NCBI RefSeq assembly: GCF_003573695.1
Contig: NC_039361.1
Span: forward strand, 86,074,149-86,138,148
Source of the DNA: Papaver somniferum
Lineage: Eukaryota > Streptophyta > Magnoliopsida > Ranunculales > Papaveraceae
Length of the DNA: 64,000 nucleotides
Direction of reading: 5' to 3'
The notes under the pieces were generated by a model. It worked only from the letters and a program-made list of their open reading frames with translations. It had not been told where the DNA came from and made no database searches. The translations under genes were made by a program, and so were the position numbers. Positions 33,155 through 45,305 of the stretch are shown here, one piece after another (the first letter of the stretch is position 1; each line of letters starts with the position of its first letter).

Positions 33155-35739
33155 TTGTTTGTGGGTGAAAACGGTTTCTGCTGTTTTTGCTAAACTTGGG
33201 TGTGTTGATGAGAAACGAATCCAAACCCTAAACAATGCACTGCACGGGAGTACTTTTATATTCGAGAGATCAATCTGTAAGACTCTGGCCTAAACCAAGA
33301 AATGGCCGTTCCAGATTCAATTCGGTCAAAAAGTGAAGGAGAAGGGTTGATCTTAGGGAGGGAAGCGAAGAAGATGTTTGAGTTTATGAAGGTGTTGGCT
33401 GTTTATGACATGTATAAGAATGTCGAACTGGCTTGTATAATGTAAGCTATCAGTTCTGGGTGTTTTTCTGGATACTATGTTGACAACACTTGTGTTGTTC
33501 GTGTTGTTTGGAAATAGGTTGGAGAACCTATTTATACAAGTCATTTGAGCACAATCTTCATCTCGTAGGAAGTGGAGGAAGTTGAGTGATGGAGTAGTGG
33601 GGTCGTGTAGGTGATTGTCACACGATCACGCCTTTGCTCACTTCCCTCATCATCGTTAACCGTCCATGCTTCCTGACACATTCTAGCAATGGGCGCGTTG
33701 CACGCCGCACGTTGTAAACCGCCAGACCAATACCCCAGTAAGTATCCCCCAGTTTGTGACATGTTTGATGTCTCGAATGAGTGGGCCAATTCGTGGGACC
33801 TGCCGCAAGAAATAACATATGGTGCTATTAGGTTAAATAACTAAGTTATTTAAGGAATTTATATTCATGAAATATCATGCATGCTCGATGTATGTAATGC
33901 ATCGTTTTCAAGCGAGCAGCTCAAAACAATCGATATGCATGAAGCATCGTTGTTTTAAAGCTTGATTGAATAAGTCGCGGATTAAGCGTCTTAAAATGGC
34001 AGCATGTCCAACCATCTTTGAGTGATCGTTTGGAGGTCTCATGGGCGGGCCACCATCTGGTCGATCACTCCTTGTGACAGAGTGATCATTGAGGCGCTTC
34101 ATTGATCGCCTAACTTTTAATCCAAGCCATCCGACCAAGCTGGTAAAGTTGGACGGACGAGATGACTTACGGCACATATTTGCTGTCGTTTAAGAATTTT
34201 AGGGTTTTTTAGAGGTGCGCGAACATCCCCTTTGGCTTGATCGAATCCAAGCACGGGTGCTAATTTTGGAGGGACCGACTAGGCATGCATGGAGACGACC
34301 CGCTGGCGTGCATGTATACACCTATCCGTCCCACAAAGACTCGATCTAGGTCACTCAAGTTTACCGGCAAAGATGAGTGGTCGTGATCGATTTGCGACAG
34401 AAATATATTGCCGCAAAGGGTTCAAAAGCCGTGTGGTATGCCACCTTTGGGCGTGCGTTTCAAGGCGCCAGTTCCTAGTCTGCTATGTCGGATAATCATA
34501 CGCAAAGGTGGGCCCACGTTGATCACGTTGACATCCTTGGGACCTCTTGAGTCTATATCTACACCATCCGTTTAGGCTGGTGAAGATGGATGGTCACGAT
34601 CAATCTACAACACATGTGCATTGCTGCAAACCCTAATTAAGGTTTTGAAACAGTCACGCCCTCGTGAGTATGGCCAAGCGGTTTGGAACGCTGTGAGCCT
34701 CCTCTTTGGAGATCGATCACGTGGGGCCCATGTTGGGATGACGGTGAACGCATGTGAACCTTCCTGATGGTCCTAAATGCGATCTAAGCCATCCAAATAG
34801 GCTGTCTAATTTGGATGGTTGTGATCGATTTAAGACACTAATGGACTTCCGCGACCCTTAGAAGCATCACGCCTGTCATGGTTCAAGCAAACGTTTCATT
34901 CTCCGTGGCCTTGCCGTGAGAAACCGATTGAGTGAAGGAAAAATGAGCCCTCCAACGTGTGCGTTAGCGCTTCCTTGATCTTTCATGGGATGAGCTAATC
35001 CGTCCAACCAGGCTGGCGAAGTTGGAAGGTTGCGATAGTTTTAAGACTGCCCTGAACAGTCTATGCTCATCGAGCTTCTCCCAAAACAGCGCGGCCACCC
35101 TACTTTGGGTAGGCGTTTTGACAGCGCTGGGAGATGTATATGTGGTATTTGACCGGCTAGGGCACTCTTGGGCCCGCTGGTGGTCACTATAGTGATTGCC
35201 TAGTTCTGCTAGGAATAGGCCATGCTTATTAAATCGCGCGGCTAAACTGTGTGGCCGTGATTGTTTCTGAGACTGACACTAAAAGTCTAGACTTTCTTTA
35301 AGAATAAATGTGTGTTCAGTCACGCTAACTTTAATTAAAAGTGTGTGAACGTATTGATCTCTTTGTCAGAGAGATATAGCCTGTATGAGTATTTTATTGC
35401 AGATCCCAATAATAGTACTTCGGGAGATTCATGCTACTCTGCTGAGAGTGAGCATTGATCGTCATGTCATGTCAGTATTGAGAGTTCGGCTGAGAACATA
35501 GCATGGAAAAATACCAGGCGCACAATGCACTAAATGGATAATGTTACTAGGAATATTCATAGAATATTCGGGATTGTTGCACCATTCTGAATGAATTCCA
35601 TACATATTGAATTACTCAATGAGTGAAGAGGTTTTTTGCACTCATCACTTCTTAAATGGATTTATACCCTTTCAGGGCGTCAGCGCATTAAATATAGGGT
35701 TTTATAATTTTAGCCCTATTCGAAAAACCACCATCAACA
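33155..35739 (-). repeat. LTR of element C' (2585 bp, second LTR family)
   Basis: It runs from TGTTTGTGGGTGAAAACGG to CCACCATCAACA. It shares its ends and primer site with the E1-E3 family, but most of the body differs. It matches the E4 LTR (41279-42042 and 56566-58207) in many blocks, for example the CATCGTTGTTTTAAAG and GATTGAATAAGTCGCGG blocks. The interior repeats blocks like GGCTGG(C/A)GAAG(T/A)TGGA.GG(T/A) and GATCGATTTG(C/A)GACA (34330-35060, again 35745-35800), suggesting internal duplication. Confidence 0.8.
34120..35060. repeat. Diverged internal repeats of the C'/E4 LTR family
   Basis: A unit of roughly 200-250 bp repeats several times. Each has TCCA..(T/C)AGGCTGG, then AAGTTGGA.GGT(C/T)G(C/T)GAT, then a run with GACAG or GACACT, AAACCCTAATTAGGGTTT-like text and GTGCGTTT or similar. 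Examples start near 34130, 34340, 34570, 34790 and 35000. Similarity is moderate; I did not measure it. Confidence 0.5.
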
Positions 35740-36665
35740 TTAGTATGGCAAAGTTGGACGAACATGATTGATTTGCGACAGTTGTAAACTGCCGTGACCC
35801 AAATTAGGGTTTCGAATGCAATTTGTCTGCTTGAGTTTGGGTAATCGGTTGAGCACCCTATAGGCTTGCCGCAGGCAAGTTGATTGACCAAGGGGAAAAT
35901 TGGGCCTCCACCGATCATGCCGGCACTTCTTTAATTGTTTGTAGGAAGATATAAGTCGTCCAACTAGGCTGGAGAAGTTGGACGGTCGTGATGCTTCTGA
36001 GACCGTTTTGGACAATCTAGCTCGTTTGAGCTATTCTTCAACAGCGCGACCACCACACTTGGGTTTGGCGTTTGACAACGCTAGAGCATGACAAACAGAG
36101 TTCGACCGGTGATGATTTCCTAATTATGCCAGGAGTGGTCTAGGCTTGCCGAAACACGCGGTCAAATTTTGTGGCCATAATCGTTTCTGAGACTGATATT
36201 AACAGTCTAGATTTTCCTTTAAGGAATTTAAACATGTTCGATCGAGCTGTCTTTAATTACAAGTGCGTCGATACGATATTCTCAGAGAATGACGTAGTCT
36301 GTGTGGGTATTTTCATGCAGATCCCAATACCGACACTTCGGGAGATTCATGCTACTCTGCTGAGAGTGAACACTTAATCGTCATGTCATGTCAATGATGA
36401 GAGTTTGACTGAGAACATAGCACGGAAAATACTAGGCAAATCATGCATTAATTAATAATGCTGGTATAAAATAGAAATCACATAATATTTGGGATTGCTA
36501 CTACGCGCACCATTCTGAGTGAATTTGATATACATTGAATTGCTCAATTAGCAAGGAAGTTTTTTGCACTCGTCACTTTTCAAATGGCTTTACCCCTTGC
36601 AGGGTGGAAGCGCATTAAATACAGGTTTTACACTTTTAGCCTTGAACTAAAAACCACCATCAACA
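35740..36665 (-). repeat. E4 3' LTR fragment (926 bp)
   Basis: It matches the last 0.95 kb of the 5' LTR (57255-58207), including GATTGATTTGCGACAGTT, and ends CCACCATCAACA against the polypurine tract. The other two thirds of this LTR are missing; the C' LTR abuts it directly at 35739/35740. Confidence 0.8.
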
Positions 36666-36679
36666 TTAAGTCCCCTGCT
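36666..36679 (-). promoter_or_regulatory. E4 polypurine tract
   Basis: The minus strand reads AGCAGGGGACTTAA and then TGTTGATGG. It matches E2 and E3 almost exactly. Confidence 0.75.
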
Positions 36680-37097
36680 TAGCACGTAATGATAATGCCA
36701 TTGCGGGATAAGCATTAGATTGTGACAATAAAATAAATTCACAAGAAAAGTTTCAGTGCGTGTTACCAGGATAGAGTCTGGCTCGTCTCTTGGACAAGAT
36801 ACATTCCTTTTATCGCACGGCAGTTGTCCTCAGATATTTAGATAAGCGTATATCTGATTGCTATCCCGCATATGGAGCCTTTATAGACGGAGAGTAGACA
36901 CACCTTCTCTTCCCGGGACCTTGCTGATTTGTGAAATATAAAGAAGACGCTGAGGCTTTTCCTCTCATCATAAAATTGCTTTTCTTCTTTATTCCAGGTA
37001 TTGCTCCATATTTATCATGCAATTTGGTCTTCTGACTGCTGACGATTATATATATACCATCTATTGATATAATCACAACTCCTTCTTTCAGTATACC
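36680..37097 (+). promoter_or_regulatory. Upstream region of the E4 antisense gene
   Basis: A TATA-like TTATATATATACC occurs at 37047-37058 and an acceptor-like TTCTTTCAG at 37083-37091, directly before the ATG at 37098. An upstream leader exon cannot be placed with confidence. The layout parallels E1 and E3. Confidence 0.4.
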
Positions 37098-37740
37098 ATG
37101 GAGACTGCTGGAAATGACCATTTTGTTACCTCTCCGAAAAAAGCTTCGAAGTTGACAAACCTGAGGCCGATGCGCTCGAGGAGGTGATGGCCAATAGGTT
37201 CTCCATTTCGCGAAGCCAATCATGCTATACAGGGTATGTCTCTTCTGCACTTGAGTATCGTTCGGGAGCGTACTCAATCTTTTTTTGGCTTCAGTCGAAA
37301 TGAAAGAGAAATGGAGGCATGATGAAGCGTCACAGATGCCAAGCGCAAGAGCTGAGAGATTTACAGCTCTACTGAAGAGGCGAAGGATAGAACATAAGCA
37401 GCCTTCCGGTGAAAACAAGTGTGATTATCCGATCCACAATGGCGTAATAATCCTCGACTCTGAAGTGGACGAACCCGGACATCCAAAGGTTGTTAGCACA
37501 ATTTCTGAAAAGGACGCTGAAGAGACTTATGGAGAGGACGTCGAAGCGGAAAAATGTGTTGGTGCATCTTCCGAAGGAGAAGACGCGACGGTTCCTGGGG
37601 AGGATGCTGAAGTAACATCCAAAATGGAAGTTTGAGGAAGATCCTGGAGAGGGTGCAGTAGCAGCTCGTGATGAAGGTATTATGGCAGCTTCTGGTGACG
37701 ACTCTGGTGAAGGCACTGTCAATCTCTCTGTTGGCTAGAT
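37098..37740 (+). pseudogene. Antisense gene of E4, acidic protein without PMD
   Basis: ATG at 37098 opens METAGNDHFVTSPKKASK; after one shift near a run of A at 37135 the text reads EVDKPEADALEEVMANRFS and reaches a donor-like ACAGG/GTATGT at 37231. An acceptor TTGGCTTCAG ends at 37294. The second exon encodes EMKEKWRHDEASQMPSARAE, a basic KRRRIEHKQ patch that may be a nuclear signal, and an acidic tail with repeated EGEDATVPGEDAEV-like text. A stop at 37635 is followed by more readable codons (EEDPGEGAVAARDEG) in another frame. No PMD block is present. I do not recognise the family. Position and intron show it is the E4 counterpart of the PMD genes. Confidence 0.55.
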
Positions 37741-38552
37741 ATCCTCTTTTGCTATCTCTTTTTTTTAGCTGAGTAATTCTTTGTATCTTGTTAACATTTT
37801 CTTCTTTCACTCAGTGGCGGCTGAGTTTAAGTTAGGCTCCTTTCTTTTGGTTCGAACACTAGCCTTTATTCATGTCATCTTGAGATCTTGACTGCGGATC
37901 TTTATTCAGAAGGGCTAGAATCTTCCCATTTCATCATCGTGTCGCCACCCCTTATATGTGACTTGTGGGCTGTCTCTATGATGATTGCTCATGACCTCAA
38001 AAAATAATGAAGGGGATGCAATAATAGAAATCAGAGATCGGCCATGAACTTGCATGTCCTCTAATTGATGACACTTTGCAATCCACCTAACCCTGTGGTG
38101 ATCGAGAGGCCGCTTTATTGTTGGAGTAAACTGCTCTTTGAGCGCTTGCCCTAGCAGTCATACATTTCTTTTGCACTTCCTTCTTTCTGCGCGTATCCCT
38201 TCAATGTTTCCCAGATGAGATGTCTCTTTTGGGTTTTTAGGGTTCTGTCTTCTAGTTTGGACTGATAGGCGATGATGAGGGTTTAGACCGGCTGAAGACT
38301 TTGTGTCATGATTTAGGGGTAAAAATATTTCTAAAAGAAACAATACTTTGATTAATTGACAAACTAAAACCCTAATAATCATGAATTCAACCAATGCAAT
38401 CATTTTGGAGGAATTACAAATATTGCATGAAATGGGAAATTGTTGGAAGAAATACTACGGAAAATGTTGGAGGAAAGGTAGCACAACGTTTTAGGTATGA
38501 AGAACGCTGGAGGAAAAGGTAACACTGCGTTTTAGGTATTGTAGGGCTTGAT
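37741..38552. other. E4 interior between antisense gene and gag end
   Basis: About 800 bp with no sustained frame. The minus frame 38158-38403 lacks a recognisable motif. T-rich runs after 37740 may be the antisense 3' end. Bases 38290-38530 contain two GCTGGAGGAAA-type repeats (near 38430-38520), a match to the tail region after gag in E1 and E3 in composition only. Confidence 0.4.
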
Positions 38553-41196
38553 CTATCGTAAGTGAACCTTGACACCTTCCATTTTGTCAGCGTTGATGAG
38601 CTTGCAGTAACCGCCGAAGATAACATCTGCCACCGGGTATGGTTCGTCTTCCTTTTCTGCAGGAAAATCGGTCTGAGCGGTAATTTTCACTGTCATGTCT
38701 CCAACTCGAAACGTGGTCGTCTTCACTACCAAATATCCAATTTGAAATGGGGTTGGGCGTTGTACAACTACTTGATTCTGAGACCCGTTGCCTTTGACTG
38801 AGGCAGCTTTTAAATTTTTGATAAAACATTTGAAAGGACCAGCATCCCATTCACATCTCCTAGTGGCGGCAGGGTTGTTGATCGAAGCGAGTCCGGGTTG
38901 TTCAACAAGACTTACTTGGGCTCGGAACCTTCGAAGGTATGATGACTGGATCTCTCCAGGAAGTTGCGTCACATTTGTGAGTGGTCGATATGGCAGCAAG
39001 TAGTCCTCGGGATCGGATGGCTTATTGGAGATCCTCTCAGGTATAGATATCGGCAAAGGACATACACTTTGCCTTGTTGTCGTGTATCCATGAGCGCCCC
39101 AGGACCAGATCATAGCTTATATACTCTTTAACTGTATGAAATTTAGCGTGTATTAGAGCATCTCCCACCTTAATTTCAAGATCGATGTACCCATAAGCAT
39201 CTCGGGCTTCTCCTTCTGAATTTTTGATTATGGTTGGGCTGTCAACAACTTCCTACTTTGAAACCTTTGCAGCTCTCAAAGTCTTGATGGTGACAATGTT
39301 GAAATCAGAGGTTGCATCAATCAGCGTGTCGTCGAACTCAACATCCTTCAAATGGGCGACGGTTAAGATTCCCCAGTTGCATTTATTAGTCGCGCTTTCT
39401 AAGAAAGATTGGGGTTTGGGAACGACCTCTTTGACTGGAAATAAATGTTTGCCTGCTACAATACGATTGAGGGATGCAAATATGTCTTGTGCTTTGGATA
39501 AATACAGGATTTCACATAAATGCTCCATCATACACTGTACGGTTTTGTGGACGGAGTCCCCAGAAATCATGCAACTCCTGACAGGAAGAGGATCTCTGTG
39601 AACGCCTTTGTTCTCTAATTGGAGTTCTCCCGCATCCACTTTTACTTTGAAAATGCGTTTCAACTTGTTGCAATCACTAGTTGGGTGATTGACGAACCTA
39701 TGGTAACGGAAATATTTGGGATTTGCCATTTCTTCCTCGGTTGGTGGACCCTTGAGAGGAGCTATCTTGATGGCGTCATCTTGAATCCATGCTTCCAGGA
39801 GTTCTATGACCTCGTTCATTGGAAATGGGAAGTCCGGTGCATCATCTCCAGTTTCTTGTGCAGGAGTCTTAACGGTTTTCCAGGATGAGGTTGTCTGTAC
39901 CGGTGCTGCACGCTTGGGTTGTTGTTCCGCCGCTATAGATTTCATTTTTACTCCTTTACCTACCACGCTCACAGAAGGACCGGGGTTATATTGCTTGTTG
40001 ATGAGACGTTTGTTTCCTCGAGTTTCGCGTGCATCTTCACCCCTGGCCGGCCTGTCTCTCTCCAATAGCACTGGTGCGGTTGTAGCCGAACGCTTAGCGA
40101 CTTCATGGAGTTCGGAAAACGTCTGGAAACGCAATTTTTCCAGTAAAGCACGATATATTGGAACCATGCCATTAACGAACGATTCCACCAACTGCTGCTG
40201 AGTCACGTTTGGTTCATGACAATCTAAAGCTTGAATTCTGAATCTCTTGACGTAGTCGTTTGGATGTTCATTGTTCCATTGAAACATTCGTCCTATGTCT
40301 GGGAAAGTGATTTGCTCAGACACAAAGAAATATTTCTCATAGAAAGCGGTGATCATCTCACACCAGTTGGATATGCTGTTTGGTGGGATTTTATTGTACC
40401 AGGTGTATGCTCTTCTAGTAAGTGACTTTGAAAATTCCTTTAGGCGGAGGAATGGTTGTATTCATGGTACCCCAAAGATTCCAGAAAACGAGAGATATGT
40501 TCACGAGCATTACCAATGTCATCATAGAGGGAGAATTGAGGAGAGGAGTATCCCCTCGGAAGAGGAACCCTTTGCACGTCAGGAGGGTACGGAGGTTGAT
40601 GCTGGTGCATGTCCACTGGATTTTCTTTGCCTCGATTTTGGAGGAGTTGCTCCAAATCCTCACGCGTAATGAAATTGGATGGATGATTCATCTCCCACGG
40701 TCGTTCAGGAACAACACGCACTTCTTCATCTATAACGGCTTTCCCTGTTGAAGTACTTGCACCAGGAGTGTTAAAAGTAGTCCTTATTGGCTCTGCAGGT
40801 TGACGCGGCTCTTGTGGTAACCGCTCCGTTAATGTCTTGAGAAAAGTGATCACCTTTCTGAGTTGTAGCCATGTCCATTTGAGACCTAGAAAGAACTTCT
40901 TTCCTATCCATCAAATCAACAATACTAATAGGGGGTTGTCCTCCTAAGATTCCTCTGGCCCCTCGTCCTGACGGGGGTGTGGCAGCTGCTCTGGCTCTGG
41001 TGATAGGAGATGTCACGCCTGAGGGAATATCTCCTGCTCCGCTGGTGTTGGTGGTAGAGTACGTAGTTCCACCAGATGCATTGATCGTATTGATAGGATG
41101 CACGGTAGCGCCACTGACAGGGACATCAACCCCGAGAGTGTTGTGAGTGCTAGTTCCATCGGAATTGGTTTCCGATCCAGACCTAAGATCCACCAT
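38553..41196 (-). pseudogene. E4 gag-protease with integrase C-terminal-like end
   Basis: ATG at 41196 opens MVDLRSGSETNSDGTSTHN; a frameshift near 40850 separates it from FITREDLEQLLQNRGKE and PLPRGYSSPQFSLYDD. From 40356 a 367-residue frame has YEKYFFVSEQITFPDIGRMF and DYVKRFRIQALDCHEPNVTQ (capsid), YFRYHRFVNHPTSDCNKLKR (zinc-like), and protease-like LIDATSDFNIVTIKTL, where D-A-T-S replaces the active-site motif. A further frame has YDLVLGRSWIH-like text and then SSYLRRFRAQVSLVEQPG (linker). It ends with ADVIFGGYCKLINADKMEGV, similar in layout to the GPY/F-like end of E1 and E3. At least three frameshifts. RT, RNase H and the integrase core are absent. Confidence 0.8.
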
Positions 41197-41258
41197 TTTG
41201 AAATCAGGAAAATCGAATTGGGTATTGAAAAATTGACTTTCACGACCGAGAAATTAAT

Positions 41259-41276
41259 CTCCCACTGTGATCGCCA
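41259..41276 (-). promoter_or_regulatory. E4 primer binding site
   Basis: The minus strand reads TGGCGATCACAGTGGGAG, one base different from the E1 and C' sites. It lies 2 bp from the LTR start at 41279. Confidence 0.8.
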
Positions 41277-41278
41277 GT

Positions 41279-42042
41279 TGTTTGAGGGTAAAAACTGGTT
41301 CTTCTGTTTTTGGTAATTTTGGGTGTGTTGATGAGAACAAATTCAAACCTTAAACAATGCACTGCACGGGAGTACTTTCAGATTCGAGAGATCAATCTGT
41401 AAGACTCTGGCCTAAACCAAGAAATGGTCGTTCCAGATTCAATTCGGTCACAAAGTGAAGGAAATGGGGTTGATCATATGGAGCGAAGCGAAGAAGGTAT
41501 TTGAGATCAAAATATTGAATTATGAAGGTTTGGATTTTTTATGACTTGTATCAGAATGTGGAACTGGCTTGCATAATGTAATCTATCAGTTATGGGTGTT
41601 TTCTGGATATTATGATGATAACACTTGGTCTGTTGTTGAAATAGGTTGAAAAACCTATTTATACAAGTCATTTGAGCGCAACCCTGATCTCGTAGGAAGT
41701 GGAGGAAGTTAATTAGTGGAGTAGTGGGGCCGTGTAAGAAGTGGTGATCATCACGTGGTCACATATTCGTCCACTACTCTCATCGTTGTTAACCGTCCAT
41801 CTTTTCCCAACACGTTCACATAATGGGCGCGTTGCAGCCCGCACGCTGTAAATCGCCAGACCAATACCCCAGTAAGTATCCCTAGTTTGTGACATGTTTG
41901 ATGTCTCGAGTGAATGGGTCAAGTCGTGGGACTTTGCCGCAAATAATAGCATATGATGTTATTAGGTTAAATAACCAAGTTATTTATGAAGCCGATATTT
42001 ATCAAATATCGTATGTATTCGATGCATGTGAAGTATCGCTTT
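41279..42042 (-). repeat. E4 5' LTR, inner part
   Basis: It starts TGTTTGAGGGTAAAAACTGG and matches the start of the C' LTR (33155). It is interrupted at 42043 by E3. The last five bases, CTTTT (42038-42042), are the target duplication of E3. It continues at 56566. Confidence 0.88.
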
Positions 42043-42926
42043 TTGTAGATGGGGAAAAACGATTTGCTGGTTTTTACGGAATTGAGGAGACGTCCGTGTG
42101 GAGACTTCTTGAACCGAGTGAAATGTTGAACCTCACACAGATGCACTGCAACAAGGGAGTTCTTTAAGTTCGAGAGATCAATATGTATGACTCCGTCCTA
42201 AACCAAGAACAATGGTCGTTCCAGAGTCAATTCGGTCACAAGAGAGGATGGGTTGATCTGTAGGAGGGAAGCTGAGAAATGTGTGGGATCAATTGTGATC
42301 TGAGATTGTAGGAGTGTTGTGAATTCAGCGTAGGAAAGTTCTGAATGATTGAATTTTTACTCAATTGAGAGTGATTGCTCAGACGATGAGTTCGTGTAGA
42401 CGAAAGATTGTCTGTATGAACTTGCTGAGAAAAATTGCTTGTCCTTTCAATCATGATTCAGAGGTCTTTTTCTATTGCTAAATTGAAAACACCATGATCC
42501 CATGAAGTGTGACATTTGCTGCAATCAAAAAGTGTGGAAGTGGGAAATCATGTCAAAAACCAGTTGCTCATCATGCGGAGACTTGGTTAACTTTCCACCC
42601 ACTACTTTGCTGACTCTTCCAACTGATTGCACGACTTTTTCACATTCTCGTCGTGTGTATGAACACACATGTCGTAGACCGCCAGACCAAAACCCTAGTT
42701 AATATCCCCCATGTGACACGATTGATGTCTCGTGATTGTGGAGTCAGTTGCTGACTTTATGGGACGATGAGTTCATGTATTTCTGAATTGAACATGATTT
42801 GTAAATGTTCTGAAACTCATGAATTAAGTGTCTGCTGAGACGAGGTATTATTATGTTGATAACCTAAGACGAGCAAGTGTTGGTGAATTGTTGAATATTG
42901 ATAGTTGAACCAATATTCTTTAATCT

Positions 42927-43002
42927 GAGCAAATATTGTTGGTTTGAGCAAATATTGCTAGTCTGAGCAAATATTGCCGGTTTGAGCAAATATTGCTCGT
43001 TT
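42927..43002. repeat. 19-bp tandem repeat, four copies
   Basis: GAGCAAATATTG begins at 42927, 42946, 42965 and 42984, a strict 19-bp period with variable spacers (TTGGTTT, CTAGTCT, CCGGTTT, CTCGTTT). The other LTR of the same element has three copies (54243-54299), and E1 has about two. Copy number differs between LTRs that were identical at insertion. Confidence 0.92.
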
Positions 43003-43758
43003 GATGAATTGTTGGTAGCATGACCAAATAAAACATTAATTTAAGTTATTTACTGTTGGGTCGAGTGTAATAAATAAAAGTGTTGATCATGGGATCAACA
43101 TAAAATTATCAGAATTTAAATCTGCTCAGAATCCCGTTTTTGCAGAGCTCTGGATTCAAAAACCTTAATTTTAATTAAATTGATGATTTATTGAAAATAA
43201 ACCGCACAAAGAGAAGGGACCGGCTACCTGGGATGATAAGTCCACCATGTAACGCCCAGATGCTCGAATGAGCAAAATACCAAAGTCTCTTGGGGACCAG
43301 TTGGTGAAAGAATGATTAAATGCTGGTTTAATCATTTATTGAAATAATGCTCATGTGGGCGTCAGATAATAAAGCCTAGTCATGAAAAGATGAGGGACTG
43401 ACCAAGAGGTCATGAGACTGGCTCTTGGTGGACGTGGGACCAATTGATGGTCGTTTGAGAAAACCCTCAATTGTTTGAAAAGAGTTTGAACCTAATATGA
43501 GCAATTGAGCAAATTAGGTTAAAATCATTAAAACGTGTGGGACCGATTGGTTGCAAGACTTAAGGCCACCCTTGGTCGGTTAAGGGGATGTGCCCGTGTC
43601 TCCATAGTGTCCGTGTCTCAGTCCTGAGAGTTTCAATATTTTCCGATGCGCGTTTGAGCAACATTTTGAGAAAATATGCAGAATCCAGGGTTTTGCTGAA
43701 ACTAGGAAAAATACATGAGATGATGAAAAATAATAAATAAAACAGGGAATTGCAATGC

Positions 43759-44580
43759 GTGGGACCGTCCACGGCTAGGGCATGGCCGGCTGACAAGCAC
43801 GGTCCCACACATTTTCCCAGTTTTATGTAATTTTATGTAGTTTCTATGAATTGAGGGAAATTCCATGAAACTAGAGAGTTTTATGAAATTAGGGAACTTC
43901 CATGAGATCAGAGAAATAAAATAATAATAAAATAGGGAATGATGGAGTGTGGGAATGACAATGGCAATGGCCAAGGGCATGGCCAGCTGGCCAACAGGCA
44001 CGGTCCCATGGCACTCTTCCCAATTTTATGTAATTTTCATGATTTTAGGGAATTTTCATAAAATCAAAGAGATTTGTAGAAACCAATGTATTTTGTTGAA
44101 ATCAAGGAGTTTTGTTGAAATCAGGGAGTTTTCATGGAATGAGGAAAACAAAACAAGTAATAATAATAAAATAAGGGGCACGTGGACCGGCTAGGGCATG
44201 ACCGGCCGGCTAGAGCCCGGTCCCACGGTTTCCCTAATTTTACAATAATTTTCATGGGTTTAGGGAAAATTCATGAAATCAGGGAATTTTCATGGGATGA
44301 GGGAAATAATAAAATAATAAGGAACCGTGAAGTATGGGACCGGCTAGGGAATTACCGACCGGCTAGTGGGCTTGGTCCCGCGACACCTTTCCTAATTTTA
44401 TTATTTCTTTGACATAAGGAAATATCATGAGTTTAGGGAATTTCCTTGAAACGAAGGAGAATTGCTCAAATGAAAGGATTTTCATGTGATCAGAAAATAA
44501 TAAAATGTGATAAAATATAAAATTGGGTGCGGACTGATCACGGCATGAATGGTCGGCTGGTGAGCCCAGTCCCCTGACGC
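43759..44580. repeat. Hairpin-bearing repeat units in the E3 LTR
   Basis: Units occur near 43759, 43951, 44179, 44336 and 44527. The first has perfect 10-bp arms, GTGGGACCGT (43759-43768) and ACGGTCCCAC (43799-43808). Others pair GGACCGG with CCGGTCC across a loop rich in GGCCGGC. The last is more diverged. The counterpart in the right LTR spans about 55065-55855. Confidence 0.8.
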
Positions 44581-45291
44581 CTTTGCAAATATTTTATTAT
44601 TATTTTTTTCTTCCTATTTTGCATAGGTTCATCATTCCTTCGTGTTCTGAAATGCTCGTTCGCGCATTCAGATGCTGGTCTGTGCATTATTGCTAAACAC
44701 ATTTACACCATTTTAGTCAGGGCTTATTCGATACTCAGATGCCTGTATGTTGAATATCTATTACTAACCCATGGAATTCTGCTGGGAAAACCATAAATTG
44801 AAGTAACGAAACATTCGAAGAACCGTAGAATATAGTTGAATATTCAACTACGATTAGAGATAATTAATTGAGGTCTCTATACTAGCATGGCTTCCTATCT
44901 AGGAGCATTAATTATCTGAGAGTTGAGAAATATGAACTTTTTGGAGTGTCATATTTCTCCTAGATAGTCAGGGAAAACCTGGTTGCATCCTGAAGATGTT
45001 GTTGCTCTATACTAGCAGGCATGCTGTCTAGGAGCCATCCAATCTTTCGATTCTATACAGAAATAATTACTGAAATTGCTCAGTATTCATGAGATGTGCC
45101 GTGGCCTCAGCTGAGAGACTACACATCTACATAAACTCTGAGAGACAGCCTTCTCAGTCAGAGGTTTTATGGCATGAGCTTTCACGCTTTATTTAGAGAC
45201 ATGAGTCTCAATACTCATCTGATTGTCGGATCCGGAGTATGTATAATTATGGTTTTACTGTTTTACCCTTGTCGAAAATCCACCATCTACA

Positions 45292-45305
45292 TTAAGTCCC
45301 CTGCT
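45292..45305 (-). promoter_or_regulatory. E3 polypurine tract
   Basis: The minus strand reads AGCAGGGGACTTAA directly before TGTAGATGG. Same position and sequence as in the other copies. Confidence 0.75.

Larger units (their letters stand above)
42043..45291 (-). repeat. E3 3' LTR (3249 bp)
   Basis: It runs from TGTAGATGGGGAAAAACG to CCACCATCTACA and meets the polypurine tract on the right. It matches 53358-56560 nearly throughout. It contains four 19-bp GAGCAAATATTG units and the hairpin-bearing units. Confidence 0.94.

Noticed and set aside
42927..43002. CRISPR-like array
   Set aside because: The period is 19 bp with spacers of 7 bp, inside a plant LTR; this is a simple tandem repeat.
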